DNA from: Mucilaginibacter dorajii
GTDB taxonomy: Bacteria > Bacteroidota > Bacteroidia > Sphingobacteriales > Sphingobacteriaceae
Reading direction: 5' to 3'
NCBI RefSeq assembly: GCF_024808255.1
Contig: NZ_JANTYS010000012.1
Span: forward strand, 62,001-126,000
DNA length: 64,000 nt
Positions within the stretch are counted from its first letter, which is position 1; the number at the start of each line of letters is the position of its first letter. The translations under genes were made by a program, and so were the position numbers. The notes under the pieces are model-generated. The model worked only from the letters and a program-made list of their open reading frames with translations. It had not been told where the DNA came from and did not search any database. This document shows positions 1 through 8,661 of the stretch, in pieces.

Positions 1-586
1 AATCAGCTTCTATATTTGGCCAGATATCCTTATCATTAGCCTGGTTACCATCGGTTGTAGTTTCATCAACATATGGGATCATGTTGTACATTTTTTTAAG
101 CTCCATGTAATAGAAAGCTCTTAAAAATTTGGCTTCGCCGGTAACCCTTTTAATATCATCAGCCGACATATCTTTAGCCAACGGAATGGTACGTAACACG
201 TCGTTAGCACGGTTAACGCCATCAAAGCATAATTGATATTTTGACTGGATGTAGATATTACCTGTTGATTCTGTAAAGTTACCTACCGGTAACGCGTCGT
301 TACCACCATCTGATGGTTCTGAACCTTTATAGGCATCGCCACCGGCAACACTACCAAATAACCAGTTTGAGCCCGCAGCATCAATACCACCACCCTGGCC
401 GCCTACACCATCTAAAAGGGAATAGGTTCCAATCAGGATGCTTTCAACGCCGGTTTTGTTGGCCACAATACCCGGGCTTAATTGTGCCAGAATGGGCCTA
501 TTCAGCATGTTTTTCTGACACGCGTATACCAGGCACACCAACAGTAGTGCTAATGGTATAATTAATTTCGCTTGTAATTTTTTCAT
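1..586 (-). CDS. SusD/RagB-like nutrient-binding lipoprotein, partial (N-terminal part only)
   Basis: This is the N-terminal 195 residues of an outer-membrane, surface-exposed glycan-binding lipoprotein; the rest lies beyond the window's left edge. The start at 586 gives a lysine-rich N-terminus, a hydrophobic stretch and a lipobox ending LVYAC, with the lipidated Cys at residue 23. The following sequence has SusD-type features: NRANDVLR, then AKFLRAFYYMELKKMYNMIPY, the helical TPR-like part that packs against SusC. It starts 27 nt after the susC stop codon on the same strand, the standard susCD arrangement, and is presumably co-transcribed with it. Known for the family: SusD caps the SusC barrel and delivers oligosaccharides. 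The specific glycan cannot be read from this fragment. The upstream GH3 enzyme suggests a beta-linked glucan or xylo-oligosaccharide, which is inference. Confidence 0.9.
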   Translation of the reverse strand, partial: MKKLQAKLIIPLALLLVCLVYACQKNMLNRPILAQLSPGIVANKTGVESILIGTYSLLDGVGGQGGGIDAAGSNWLFGSVAGGDAYKGSEPSDGGNDALPVGNFTESTGNIYIQSKYQLCFDGVNRANDVLRTIPLAKDMSADDIKRVTGEAKFLRAFYYMELKKMYNMIPYVDETTTDGNQANDKDIWPNIEAD

Positions 587-612
587 AACTCTATTTATAA
601 AATATTTATGTA

Positions 613-3600
613 TTAAAAAGTGGCGTTAACACCAATATTGTATATTTTCTGATTAGCCGGGTAGTTACCAAAGTCGATTCCGAAACTGGTGTTATCCTTT
701 AGATCTGAATTCTGAAGTTCAGGATCTAAACCAGAGTATTTGGTGATAGTAAATAAGTTATTAGCTAAGAAATAAACTCTTAATTTTTTGATACCTAAGC
801 TCTTAATCTTTGAGTTTGGAATAGTATAACCTAAAGTTAATGATTTTAATCTCACATAAGTTCCACTTTCTACATACCAGGAGTTAGGATCACCTGTATT
901 ATCAGCGTTAGCTAACCTGGTTAAAACCGGGATGGTTGCATTAGTATTATCAGCACCTGGTTTCCAAACCTTCGGGCCTAAGATATCGGCACTTACGTTA
1001 CCGGTAAATACTTGTGGAAAGTAAGTCCAGTATTTAACATAGTTAAACACTTTGCCACCAAAAGAACCGTAAAGGAATGCGTTAAAATCAAAGCCTTTGT
1101 AGCTCATGTTTAAGGTAAAGCCACCTGTAAATTTAGGGTTAGGGTTACCTATAAAAGTTTTGTCATCTGAGTTGATCTTGCCATCGTGGTTGGTATCCTG
1201 GTATTTAAATAAACCCGGATGCGCGTTTGGATCTGTTGGAGAAGCAGCGATATCAGCAGCATCTTTATACAGGCCTATAACTTTATAACCATAAAACTCG
1301 CCTACCGGCTGGCCTGGCTGCAACCTTACAAAGTTTTGTAAACGGGTTGAACCTGCACTGTTTTTATCGTAATATAAAGCGCCGTTGTTTAAGCTAACAA
1401 CTTTGTTTGAATAATGGCTTAAGTTTAAACCCAAATCAAATTTAAACTCGCTGCCAACGTTGCCATGATAGTTTGCAGTTAACTCCAAACCTTTGTTTGA
1501 GATGTTACCACCGTTTACATAAGGTTTTCTTTCAACACTCACAGTTGCAAGGGCAACAGATGGATCTTGTGTGGTAAACAACAGGTTGCTGATAGATTTT
1601 TCGAAATACTCCAAAGAGAAATCTAACCTGTTGTTGATGATAGTTGCATCGATACCAATGTTTTTGATTTTGTCGGTTTCCCAGGTAGTGACTGTGTTAC
1701 CTAATTGCACCCTGTAAGTACCTACCGCATTATTCGAACCACCGAAACCTCCAATATCATAGTTAGAGTTACCCGGTGATTGTGAATAAAGTGTATAGGC
1801 GTTACTTGCCTGGGTTTCAACACCAGATAATGAACCTAATGTTCCGTAACCAACACGAAGTTTCAAATCGTTTAACCAGCTTACATTTTTCATGAAGCTT
1901 TCTTTCGAGATCCTCCAACCAGCAGTTGCAGATGGGAATGTACCCCATTGGTGACCTGGCGCAAAGAAAGATGAACCATCATGACGTAAAGTACCACTTA
2001 CCAGGTATTTGTCATCAAAATTATAATCTAACCTGCCAAATTGCGAAAGCAAGGTATTGTTATACAATGCGCCTGTTGGTACCGCGTTGCTTGGTGTACC
2101 CAAACCGTTGGCTACAGTAACATAGTTTGGATCATATGATAACGCGTAGTTACTGCCACCTGCCTGTATACCGCGGCCACTTTTTGTAATAGCCTCAGTA
2201 CCTGCCAAAAATTTAACATTGTGTTTACCAAATTGTTGGTTATAGTTTAATGTATTTGTCCAGGTATAGTTACTGTTAAAACCTGCCACCTCTGTGTAAG
2301 AGTTGGTAGTAGTGTTACCTTCTGAGTTTTCGTAAGCAGTTGGAGTAAAGTAGTAGTAGTAGTAGTTATCTACAGTACCACCAAAGCTTGTGCGGATAGT
2401 GAAGTGTTTTAAGAAATCTACCTCGGCAAAAATGTTACCATTGATGTCCCAGTTGTTGTTCCTGTCGTTTTTTGTACGCTCCTGCCTGGCTACAGGGTTA
2501 CTTGAGTTACCCAAGCTACCAGACCTTGTACCTGCGTAGTTACCCATAATATCATAAACCGGGATAACAGGTGGTTCGCGGTAAATGTATGATATCGCGT
2601 TACCTTCGTTTTGGTTGTTGCTTACGTTAGGGTTTCTTTTATAAAACACATAAGCATTTTCACCTACGCGGATGTGGTTACCAATATTAAACATGGTGTT
2701 TGCTCTTACAGAGTAACGTTTAAAGTAGGTGTCTATTAATGTACCTTGTTGGTTAAGGTAGTTGATAGACATCAGATAGGTTGATTTATCTGTACCACCG
2801 CTTGCGGTAACGTTATGGCTTTGTATAGGAGCAGGCTTGAATACTTCGTGAAACCAATCGGTACCTTGCTGATTAGCTTTGGTAATTTGGTTATCGCCGC
2901 CCTTTAAGCCTGGGTTCAAAACATAAGTTGATGGATTGGTTAAAGGATTGCTTGAATTTGCTCCGGCAGGAGTAATATACTGAGGAATAGTCCATGTGCC
3001 GGTTTTATTAGGATCATATTGTGCGTTACCGTCGGCTAAAGGGCTTGTACCATCAGCTTTGGGGGTGTTTTTGTATGATTCGTAAAGGGCCTCAACATAA
3101 GTTTTTGAATCGGCAAGTTTAAAACCATCTGCCAACGGCCTTTGTGTACCATAATAAGCGTCGTAAGTTATGGTTGGTGCACCACTTTTACCTTTTTTAG
3201 TAGTTACTACCACAACACCATTTGAACCACGCACACCGTAAATAGCAGCAGAACCTGCATCCTTCAATACCTGTATTGATTCGATATCATTAGGGCTGAT
3301 GTCATTCAGGGTTCCCTGAACACCGTCGATAAGTACAAGGGGAGCAGTACTGAATACAGACCCAACACCACGCACGTTAACTGCTGCACCACCGCCAGGG
3401 TTACCTGAGGTAATTACAGTTACACCTGCAGCCTGACCTTGTAGTAAAGCCGCAGTGTTACCAGATGGAACAGTTTTTAAACTTGCTACGTTAACCACAG
3501 CTACCGAGCCGGTGATGTCCTTTTTACGTTGCGAGGTGTAACCTGTTACCACAACTTCGTTTAGGGCATTATTGCCGGCCACCAGGGTGATGGTCAAGCT

Positions 3601-3882
3601 GGTATTGCCGCCAACCTTTACTTCGGCGGTTTGATAACCGATGTAGGATACCACCAGCGTTTGACCGGCATTTAAGTTAAGGCTAAACTCGCCGTTAACA
3701 TCAGTTACAGCGCCCGTAGTAGATCCCTGGATACGTACCGACGCTCCAATGATAGGTAATTTGTCATCGCTGCCGATAACCTTACCCTTGTACTTTGTTT
3801 GGGCTGTAACTACCAATGAAGATACTAAGCAGCATAGTAGCACGCCAAGGAATCTTCCTTTTAGGAGTAAACTTTTAAACAT
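613..3882 (-). CDS. SusC/RagA family TonB-linked outer membrane receptor
   Basis: A TonB-dependent outer-membrane importer of 1089 aa that works with the SusD protein encoded just downstream. Visible parts in order are a signal peptide ending near SSLVVTAQ (residue 28), a CarboxypepD_reg-like Ig domain (about 32-108, KGKVIGSDDKLPIIGASVRI), the link NEVVVTGY (108-115), and a plug domain with the SusC-type signature YGVRGSNGVVVVTTKKGK near residues 215-232. A long 22-strand-type barrel rich in Asn, Tyr and Gly follows, ending in NIGVNATF with the terminal aromatic needed for outer-membrane insertion. No N-terminal STN domain is present, so this is not an anti-sigma-coupled receptor. Length is normal for the family. 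A 915-bp upstream gap holds a candidate operator (4246-4260) for the neighbouring Nudix-type regulator. Confidence 0.95.
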   Translation of the reverse strand: MFKSLLLKGRFLGVLLCCLVSSLVVTAQTKYKGKVIGSDDKLPIIGASVRIQGSTTGAVTDVNGEFSLNLNAGQTLVVSYIGYQTAEVKVGGNTSLTITLVAGNNALNEVVVTGYTSQRKKDITGSVAVVNVASLKTVPSGNTAALLQGQAAGVTVITSGNPGGGAAVNVRGVGSVFSTAPLVLIDGVQGTLNDISPNDIESIQVLKDAGSAAIYGVRGSNGVVVVTTKKGKSGAPTITYDAYYGTQRPLADGFKLADSKTYVEALYESYKNTPKADGTSPLADGNAQYDPNKTGTWTIPQYITPAGANSSNPLTNPSTYVLNPGLKGGDNQITKANQQGTDWFHEVFKPAPIQSHNVTASGGTDKSTYLMSINYLNQQGTLIDTYFKRYSVRANTMFNIGNHIRVGENAYVFYKRNPNVSNNQNEGNAISYIYREPPVIPVYDIMGNYAGTRSGSLGNSSNPVARQERTKNDRNNNWDINGNIFAEVDFLKHFTIRTSFGGTVDNYYYYYFTPTAYENSEGNTTTNSYTEVAGFNSNYTWTNTLNYNQQFGKHNVKFLAGTEAITKSGRGIQAGGSNYALSYDPNYVTVANGLGTPSNAVPTGALYNNTLLSQFGRLDYNFDDKYLVSGTLRHDGSSFFAPGHQWGTFPSATAGWRISKESFMKNVSWLNDLKLRVGYGTLGSLSGVETQASNAYTLYSQSPGNSNYDIGGFGGSNNAVGTYRVQLGNTVTTWETDKIKNIGIDATIINNRLDFSLEYFEKSISNLLFTTQDPSVALATVSVERKPYVNGGNISNKGLELTANYHGNVGSEFKFDLGLNLSHYSNKVVSLNNGALYYDKNSAGSTRLQNFVRLQPGQPVGEFYGYKVIGLYKDAADIAASPTDPNAHPGLFKYQDTNHDGKINSDDKTFIGNPNPKFTGGFTLNMSYKGFDFNAFLYGSFGGKVFNYVKYWTYFPQVFTGNVSADILGPKVWKPGADNTNATIPVLTRLANADNTGDPNSWYVESGTYVRLKSLTLGYTIPNSKIKSLGIKKLRVYFLANNLFTITKYSGLDPELQNSDLKDNTSFGIDFGNYPANQKIYNIGVNATF

Positions 3883-4245
3883 GAGATTGAGATTTAGTTG
3901 ATTAATATATTTGATTTAAGATCTTGGGTCGTGAGATTGTGGTGTTTGCTAAGTTTTTAACTGGACCATAACAAACCTTGTAATGATTTTTTTGGTGAGA
4001 ACAAAAAAACCATAAGGCTGGCGCACAAAAAGTGGCCGGGTAAAAAATGAAGATTTTAAAATGTTTGAGTGTAAAAGTCTTATCATATATGAACTTCCTG
4101 CAACAATTTTAAGTTATCCCGTTACGCTATTTTCATGTTCCTTAAAACAAGGGCTACATGAGCAAAATGTTATAATACTATTAGAATTTGTTCGGTTCCT
4201 GGTGTTCCAGAAATTTATAATGGCTATGGAACTAATGTAGTTAGA

Positions 4246-4260
4246 GTGTATTAGTTACAC
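4246..4260. promoter_or_regulatory. Candidate operator GTGTA-N5-TACAC upstream of susC
   Basis: The sequence GTGTA TTAGT TACAC has the same inverted repeat and 5-bp spacer as the core of the perfect palindrome at 7231-7261. Over the 17-bp core the two sites match at 14 positions. It sits 364 bp before the susC start. I infer that it is bound by the Nudix/winged-helix protein encoded at 7306-8067 and links susCD to that regulon. Confidence 0.55.
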
Positions 4261-4690
4261 AAGTGAAAAATGCAGATTTACAAATTAATTATTTATAAAA
4301 CCTTTAAGGCTCAAAAATTACAAATTGTGAATATTCTATTAATAAATTATTAATAAAAAGCCCACTTGTTTAAAAATTTTATAAAGTTAAAAACCAACTA
4401 ACCAGCAATTATATAACCCTTAAAATCTTTTTTAACATTAATATCCCAAAATATATGCCTGCGGGTGCTGATTTTTTCACGGAGTTGATGATATCAAAAT
4501 ATTACATAGGCCATCAACAAAAGTGTTAAAATATCATCATCTTTTTGCAATAATGTCATCGTAACATTTATTATTTCAGGCGGTTATAAATGTATCACAA
4601 ACATTTATAAGCATGAATAATAAATGTGTATATTACATTTATAACAGGAGAATTCGGCATACCAATTCGTTATAAAAATAGCTTTAACGC

Positions 4691-4727
4691 AAAAAACGCT
4701 ATGCATTTTTTAATACATAGCGTTTTT
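4691..4727 (-). terminator. Rho-independent terminator of the GH3 gene
   Basis: A perfect 12-bp inverted repeat (arms 4692-4703 and 4716-4727, stem containing ACGCTATG) with a 12-nt loop. On the minus strand it is followed by a run of T at 4696-4691. It lies 71 nt after the GH3 stop codon, so GH3 and susC are separate transcription units. Confidence 0.85.
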
Positions 4728-4797
4728 GTTTGTGCCATTAGAATTGCAGCTAATTTTTTATCATATATTATTCATAAATATATAATGCATCTATAAC

Positions 4798-7107
4798 CTA
4801 TTTACTCCACCAAACAGATGCCGAATGAGTATCACTTGAATTGGTACCAATTTGCACTACAAATTCGCCCGGTTCCCAGTCATATTTTAACTGGCTATTA
4901 TAAAATTTCAATTGCTCTGGTGTAATGACAAAAGTTACCTCTTTAGCTTCGCCAGGCTGCAGGTTTATCTTCTTGTAATTCTTCAACTCTTTCACAGAAC
5001 GGCTAATGCTGGCAACCGGATCGCTGATGTATTGCTGCACCACTTCTTCGCCCGCGTATTTGCCGGTGTTGGTTACGGTTACCGTAGCGGTAAGGATTTC
5101 GTTACCTTTTAATTTGGTTTTGCTGAGTTTAACACCGCTGTAACTAAATGTGGTATAACTTAAACCGTAACCAAAAGGATAAAGCGGATCATTAGAAATA
5201 TCCAGATAGTTTGATTTAAATTTAGTGGGACCGCTGCTGTAAGGACGGCCTGTGTTTTTGTGGTTATAATATATAGGTATCTGCCCCACGCTGCGTGGGA
5301 ACGTAGCTGTAATTTTACCTGCCGGATTGTAGTCGCCAAATAAAACATCAGCAATGGCGTTACCTGCTTCGGTACCAGGTGCCCAAACATCAAGAATGGC
5401 GGTGGCGTGCCCGTTTTCCCATGTTAAGGTAAGTGGCCTGCCGTTAAACAATACAATAACCAATGGTTTCCCCAATTTCGACAATTCTTTCAGCATGTTT
5501 TCTTGCGGCTCGGGAATGCTGATGTCTGAGCGGCTTGATGATTCGCCCGACATACTTTGCGACTCCCCTACTACGGCAACAATCACATCAGACTTTTTTG
5601 CAGCTTCTACCGCTTCCTTCAACAATTCATCAGATGGTTTAGGATCGATAGAGATCATACCCGGGCCAAAATTCAACCTTTTAATAAAGGTAGTATCTTC
5701 GGTAATGTTTGATCCTTTGGCGTAATTGATGGTAACACCGTTACCAACCACATTTTTTATACCTTCTAACACACTTACCGATTTTTCCCAATCGCCGGCT
5801 ACCACCCAGGTACCTAACATATCACGGTGGTTATCTGCCAACGGACCAACCAAAGCTATGCTCAAAGCGTTCTTCTTCAGTGGCAGGGTTTGCACGTCGT
5901 TCTTCAACAACACAAAAGAGTGTTTGGTAATTTCGCGGGCAGCGCTGCGGTTTGCTACAGATAATACATCTGTTTCTTCGCGGGCAACATCCATTGATTT
6001 ATAAGGATCATCAAATAAACCTAATTTATATTTAGCTTCCAGTACGCGGCGGCAAGCCTGGTCAATTTTCGCCTGGGTTATTTTACCCTCTTTTAAAGAT
6101 TTTTTGAGTGTGGTTAAAAAGCCTTCGCCAACCATATCCATATCAAGGCCCGCTTTTAAGGCCAAGGCCGATACGGTTTGCAAATCGCCCAAACCATGAG
6201 CCTGCATTTCGTTAACGGCGGTATAATCAGATACCACGAAACCTTTAAAACCCCATTGATTGCGCAATAGCTCTGTCAATAGCCATTGGTTACCGGTTGC
6301 GGGTACGCCATCAACCGTATTAAATGAACTCATAAAGCTACCAGCACCGGCATCAACCGCAGCTTTGTAAGGCGGCAGGTAATCCTGGTACATTTTAATG
6401 CGGCTCATATCAACTGTGTTATATTCGCGCCCGGCTTCTGCACCGCCATATAATGCAAAGTGTTTTACGCAAGCCATTACAGCATCTGCATTTTTCATGC
6501 TTGCGCCCTGGTAGCCTTGCACCATAGCCTTAGCAACTTGTGAGCCGTACCACGGGTCTTCGCCCGATCCTTCAGAGATGCGGCCCCAACGTGGGTCGCG
6601 GGCAATATCAACCATTGGCGAAAACACCCAGCTTAAACCTTCGGCTGTAGCTTCTTTAGCTGCAATATGTGCCGATTGTTTAATCAAATCCATATCCCAG
6701 GTTGCCGACATGCCCAATGGAATAGGAAAAATAGTACGGTGACCGTGGATAACATCCAAGCCAAAAATAAGCGGGATATGTAAACGGGAGTTTTTAACCG
6801 CGGCTTCCTGCACTTCTTTGGTGTTTTTAGCGCCCCAAATACCAAACACGCCGCCAATTGCACCTTTATTAATTTTTTCTGCAACACCTTTATTTACTAC
6901 CGAACCTGTTGTAGGCGCCCCGATAGTTACCAGGTTAAGCTGGCCGATTTTTTCGTCGAGGGTCATTTTTTTCATTAAACCGCTCACAAAAACATCCATT
7001 TTGGCATCGTCGGTTTTATTTTGTGCCGACACGGTATTAAAGGGCAGCAACACCACACAAAGCGGAATAACCCTGGCAAAAAACTGAATTGAAAAATACT
7101 TTTTCAT
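4798..7107 (-). CDS. bglX: Periplasmic glycoside hydrolase family 3 beta-glucosidase/xylosidase
   Basis: A 769-aa exo-acting beta-glycosidase that removes terminal glucose or xylose from oligosaccharides in the periplasm. A signal peptide ends at VSA-Q (about residue 29). The GH3 N-terminal TIM barrel follows, with KHFALYG near 215 and the catalytic nucleophile Asp294 in VVSDY. The alpha/beta sandwich domain carries the GESQSMSGESSSRSD motif region expected to hold the acid/base. A C-terminal fibronectin III-like domain begins around GEEVVQQY. Order and length match E. coli BglX-type enzymes. The gene is divergent from the Nudix regulator, with a 31-bp palindrome in the shared control region, and has its own terminator. 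Substrate preference between glucose and xylose cannot be settled from sequence alone. Likely partner of the susCD pair downstream. Confidence 0.93.
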   Translation of the reverse strand: MKKYFSIQFFARVIPLCVVLLPFNTVSAQNKTDDAKMDVFVSGLMKKMTLDEKIGQLNLVTIGAPTTGSVVNKGVAEKINKGAIGGVFGIWGAKNTKEVQEAAVKNSRLHIPLIFGLDVIHGHRTIFPIPLGMSATWDMDLIKQSAHIAAKEATAEGLSWVFSPMVDIARDPRWGRISEGSGEDPWYGSQVAKAMVQGYQGASMKNADAVMACVKHFALYGGAEAGREYNTVDMSRIKMYQDYLPPYKAAVDAGAGSFMSSFNTVDGVPATGNQWLLTELLRNQWGFKGFVVSDYTAVNEMQAHGLGDLQTVSALALKAGLDMDMVGEGFLTTLKKSLKEGKITQAKIDQACRRVLEAKYKLGLFDDPYKSMDVAREETDVLSVANRSAAREITKHSFVLLKNDVQTLPLKKNALSIALVGPLADNHRDMLGTWVVAGDWEKSVSVLEGIKNVVGNGVTINYAKGSNITEDTTFIKRLNFGPGMISIDPKPSDELLKEAVEAAKKSDVIVAVVGESQSMSGESSSRSDISIPEPQENMLKELSKLGKPLVIVLFNGRPLTLTWENGHATAILDVWAPGTEAGNAIADVLFGDYNPAGKITATFPRSVGQIPIYYNHKNTGRPYSSGPTKFKSNYLDISNDPLYPFGYGLSYTTFSYSGVKLSKTKLKGNEILTATVTVTNTGKYAGEEVVQQYISDPVASISRSVKELKNYKKINLQPGEAKEVTFVITPEQLKFYNSQLKYDWEPGEFVVQIGTNSSDTHSASVWWSK

Positions 7108-7230
7108 TTTTTAAATTTATGTTGTAGAGATCTTGTTTGGCAAAATATTGACAGCATAAAAGCCTGTTTTGCCTTTAAAATATGTTTAATTAAAAAATTA
7201 TCGCTTCTAATTGGTTAGGTTACAACAACT

Positions 7231-7261
7231 TTACAATTGTGTATTTAGTACACAATTGTAA
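7231..7261. promoter_or_regulatory. Perfect 31-bp palindromic operator
   Basis: Arms TTACAATTGTGTA (7231-7243) and TACACAATTGTAA (7249-7261) are exact reverse complements around the 5-bp spacer TTTAG. The site is 123 bp before the GH3 start and 44 bp before the regulator start, overlapping where the regulator's own -33 region should be. This is the geometry of an autorepressing, divergent operator. Nudix/winged-helix regulators of the NrtR/AraR type are known to bind palindromes; assignment of this one is inference supported by the second copy at 4246-4260. Confidence 0.8.
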
Positions 7262-7284
7262 TTATTATAATTAAATAATCAAAC

Positions 7285-7292
7285 TATTTTTG
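7285..7292 (+). promoter_or_regulatory. -7 promoter element of the Nudix regulator gene
   Basis: TATTTTTG fits the Bacteroidota -7 consensus TAnnTTTG and lies 13 nt before the ATG. No TTG is found at 17-23 bp upstream; the nearest is 26 bp away inside the palindrome. The promoter is therefore either weak or read with help. Confidence 0.5.
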
Positions 7293-7305
7293 TAGAATAG
7301 CGCAA

Positions 7306-8067
7306 ATGTTAACCAGGGAAGAGCTTATTGAGTTTTGTAAAGAGGCACGCGAAAGCTACCTCGATAATATTTCTATTGATTGTGTTGTTTTTGGCTTTCA
7401 TGAAGGCCAGATGAAGGTGTTGTTGTTAAAAAACAAGGAAGAAGAAAAATGGTACCTGCCAGGTGGCTTTGTGCTTAAGCCGGAACCTATTGAAATGGCT
7501 GCCAACCGCATATTAAAGGAGCGCACCGGTCTTGCTGAGATCTTTTTACAGCAATTTCATGTTTTTGGCGACCCCGACCGTTCAAAAGTGCATAATGAAA
7601 TGTACGCCGATATGCTGCCACCCGAAGAAAACTGGTTCTCCAACCGTTTTTTAACCATAGGCTATTATGCCTTAGTTGATTTTTTTGAAGTAACACCACA
7701 GCCCGACCGTTTTTCTGAAGTATGCGCCTGGCGTGATATGGACGATATGCCCGAGCTACAGCTTGATCACGGCCTGATTTTTAAAACCGCATTGGATACC
7801 TTACGCCTGCAGTTAAACTACCAACCTATTGGCTACAACCTGATGCCTAAAGAGTTTACCATGCCCGAACTGCAAAAATTGTACGAAACCATTTTAGATA
7901 AAAAGCTGGACCGCCGCAACTTTCAACGCCGCATTTTAGGCTTTGGCATCCTTAACCGTGCCGAGCAGCCCCGTAAGGGCGGTGCCCATAAAGCCCCTTA
8001 TTTATATTCCTTTGATTTGGAGGGCTATAAGCATGCACTGACCGAGGGCTTTAAAGGAGGCTGGTAG
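7306..8067 (+). CDS. Nudix-domain / winged-helix transcriptional regulator (NrtR/AraR-like)
   Basis: A 253-aa DNA-binding regulator built from an N-terminal Nudix fold and a C-terminal winged helix (about 165-253, FTMPELQKLYETILDKK). The Nudix box begins at Gly54 and keeps GX5E (Glu60) and Arg68, but the REUXEE core reads R-I-L-K-E-R. Two metal-binding glutamates are thus replaced (Ile69, Arg73). A degenerate box is typical of regulators that use the Nudix fold to sense a sugar or nucleotide ligand instead of hydrolysing it. The gene is divergent from the GH3 enzyme across a perfect palindrome, which suggests it represses or activates that gene and itself. The ligand is probably a pentose or a glucoside breakdown product, which is inference. 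The gene ends just before a tandem repeat. Confidence 0.88.
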   Translation: MLTREELIEFCKEARESYLDNISIDCVVFGFHEGQMKVLLLKNKEEEKWYLPGGFVLKPEPIEMAANRILKERTGLAEIFLQQFHVFGDPDRSKVHNEMYADMLPPEENWFSNRFLTIGYYALVDFFEVTPQPDRFSEVCAWRDMDDMPELQLDHGLIFKTALDTLRLQLNYQPIGYNLMPKEFTMPELQKLYETILDKKLDRRNFQRRILGFGILNRAEQPRKGGAHKAPYLYSFDLEGYKHALTEGFKGGW

Positions 8068-8072
8068 ATTTA

Positions 8073-8134
8073 CAATTATTGAATTATTGAATTATTGAAT
8101 TATTGAATTATTGAATTATTGAATTATTGAATTA
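8073..8134. repeat. Tandem GAATTATT octamer array
   Basis: Six exact copies of the 8-bp unit GAATTATT (8081-8128) are flanked by one imperfect copy (8073-8080) and a partial one. The array starts six bases after the regulator's stop codon. Unit length and purity suggest slippage-prone DNA. Confidence 0.9.
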
Positions 8135-8151
8135 AACAATAATCTCTCGAT

Positions 8152-8243
8152 GTCATACTGAATTTATTTCAGCACCCCACAGGACAGGTGGGCAACATGA
8201 AGTATACTTAGCATGTGGGGTGCCGAAACAAGTTCGGCATGAC
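8152..8243. repeat. Palindromic repeat family A, copy 1
   Basis: A 92-bp element with ends GTCATACTGAA and TTCGGCATGAC. Inside, GCACCCCAC pairs with GTGGGGTGC. A second copy, clearly related over its full length, lies at 20123-20213. It lies between convergent genes and could fold into one long hairpin in either transcript. Confidence 0.85.
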
Positions 8244-8277
8244 TATTTATATGCTATTATATAACTGGCTAAGACAT

Positions 8278-8514
8278 TTACTCCGCCACATACTCCAATT
8301 TCACCTGCACATTTAAGCTCTCGCTCATTTTGGCAAACTGGCCCGAGTTACGGGTAAAATCCGGATCGGTATCCATGTACATATTGGTTATCTTCACCAT
8401 TTCGGGGTGTTTATCGGTACCAATATTATAGGTAAGGCCTTCGCCACTTTCTAAACTGTGCTTAAGCTCCAGGTATTGTTTACCTGTTATCATGATCATT
8501 TTCTCTGAGGTCAT
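8278..8514 (-). CDS. Small conserved-looking hypothetical protein (78 aa)
   Basis: Unrecognised. The ORF encodes a soluble acidic 78-aa protein with no signal peptide or membrane segment. Its composition is that of a normal protein, with the sequence TGKQYLELKHSLESGEGLTYNIG near the front. Met1, Met6 and Met8 are all possible starts. It stands alone between two repeat elements and the peptidase gene, convergent with the regulator and divergent from the peptidase. It is probably real because codon use matches the neighbours and no better ORF overlaps it. Function unknown. Confidence 0.6.
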   Translation of the reverse strand: MTSEKMIMITGKQYLELKHSLESGEGLTYNIGTDKHPEMVKITNMYMDTDPDFTRNSGQFAKMSESLNVQVKLEYVAE

Positions 8515-8661
8515 TGTCAGTCTGGTTATAATTGGTAATACTTAAACGGGTGGGTAAGCTTGATGTTGCAGCAATATTATTGTGCCAAAACAATCGGTCG
8601 TCACTGCTTTACTTCCTGTTTATTATATTTACGGTAAATATAAGTGATATAATCTGGCTTC

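Larger units (their letters stand above)
3883..4797. other. 915-bp intergenic region between susC and the GH3 gene
   Basis: AT-rich, no credible ORF. It holds the GH3 terminator (4691-4727) and, on the susC side, the inverted repeat at 4246-4260. It also has several ATTTATAA words between 4566 and 4645. I found no exact TAnnTTTG box for susC on the minus strand, so its promoter position is unknown. A long untranslated leader is possible. Confidence 0.6.

Noticed and set aside
5354-6004. Plus-strand ORFs of 92 and 123 codons
   Set aside because: Antisense to the GH3 gene, with its conserved domain on the other strand.
8073-8134. Phase-variable promoter or coding repeat
   Set aside because: The octamer array lies after a stop codon and is not in front of any start; phase variation cannot be supported.
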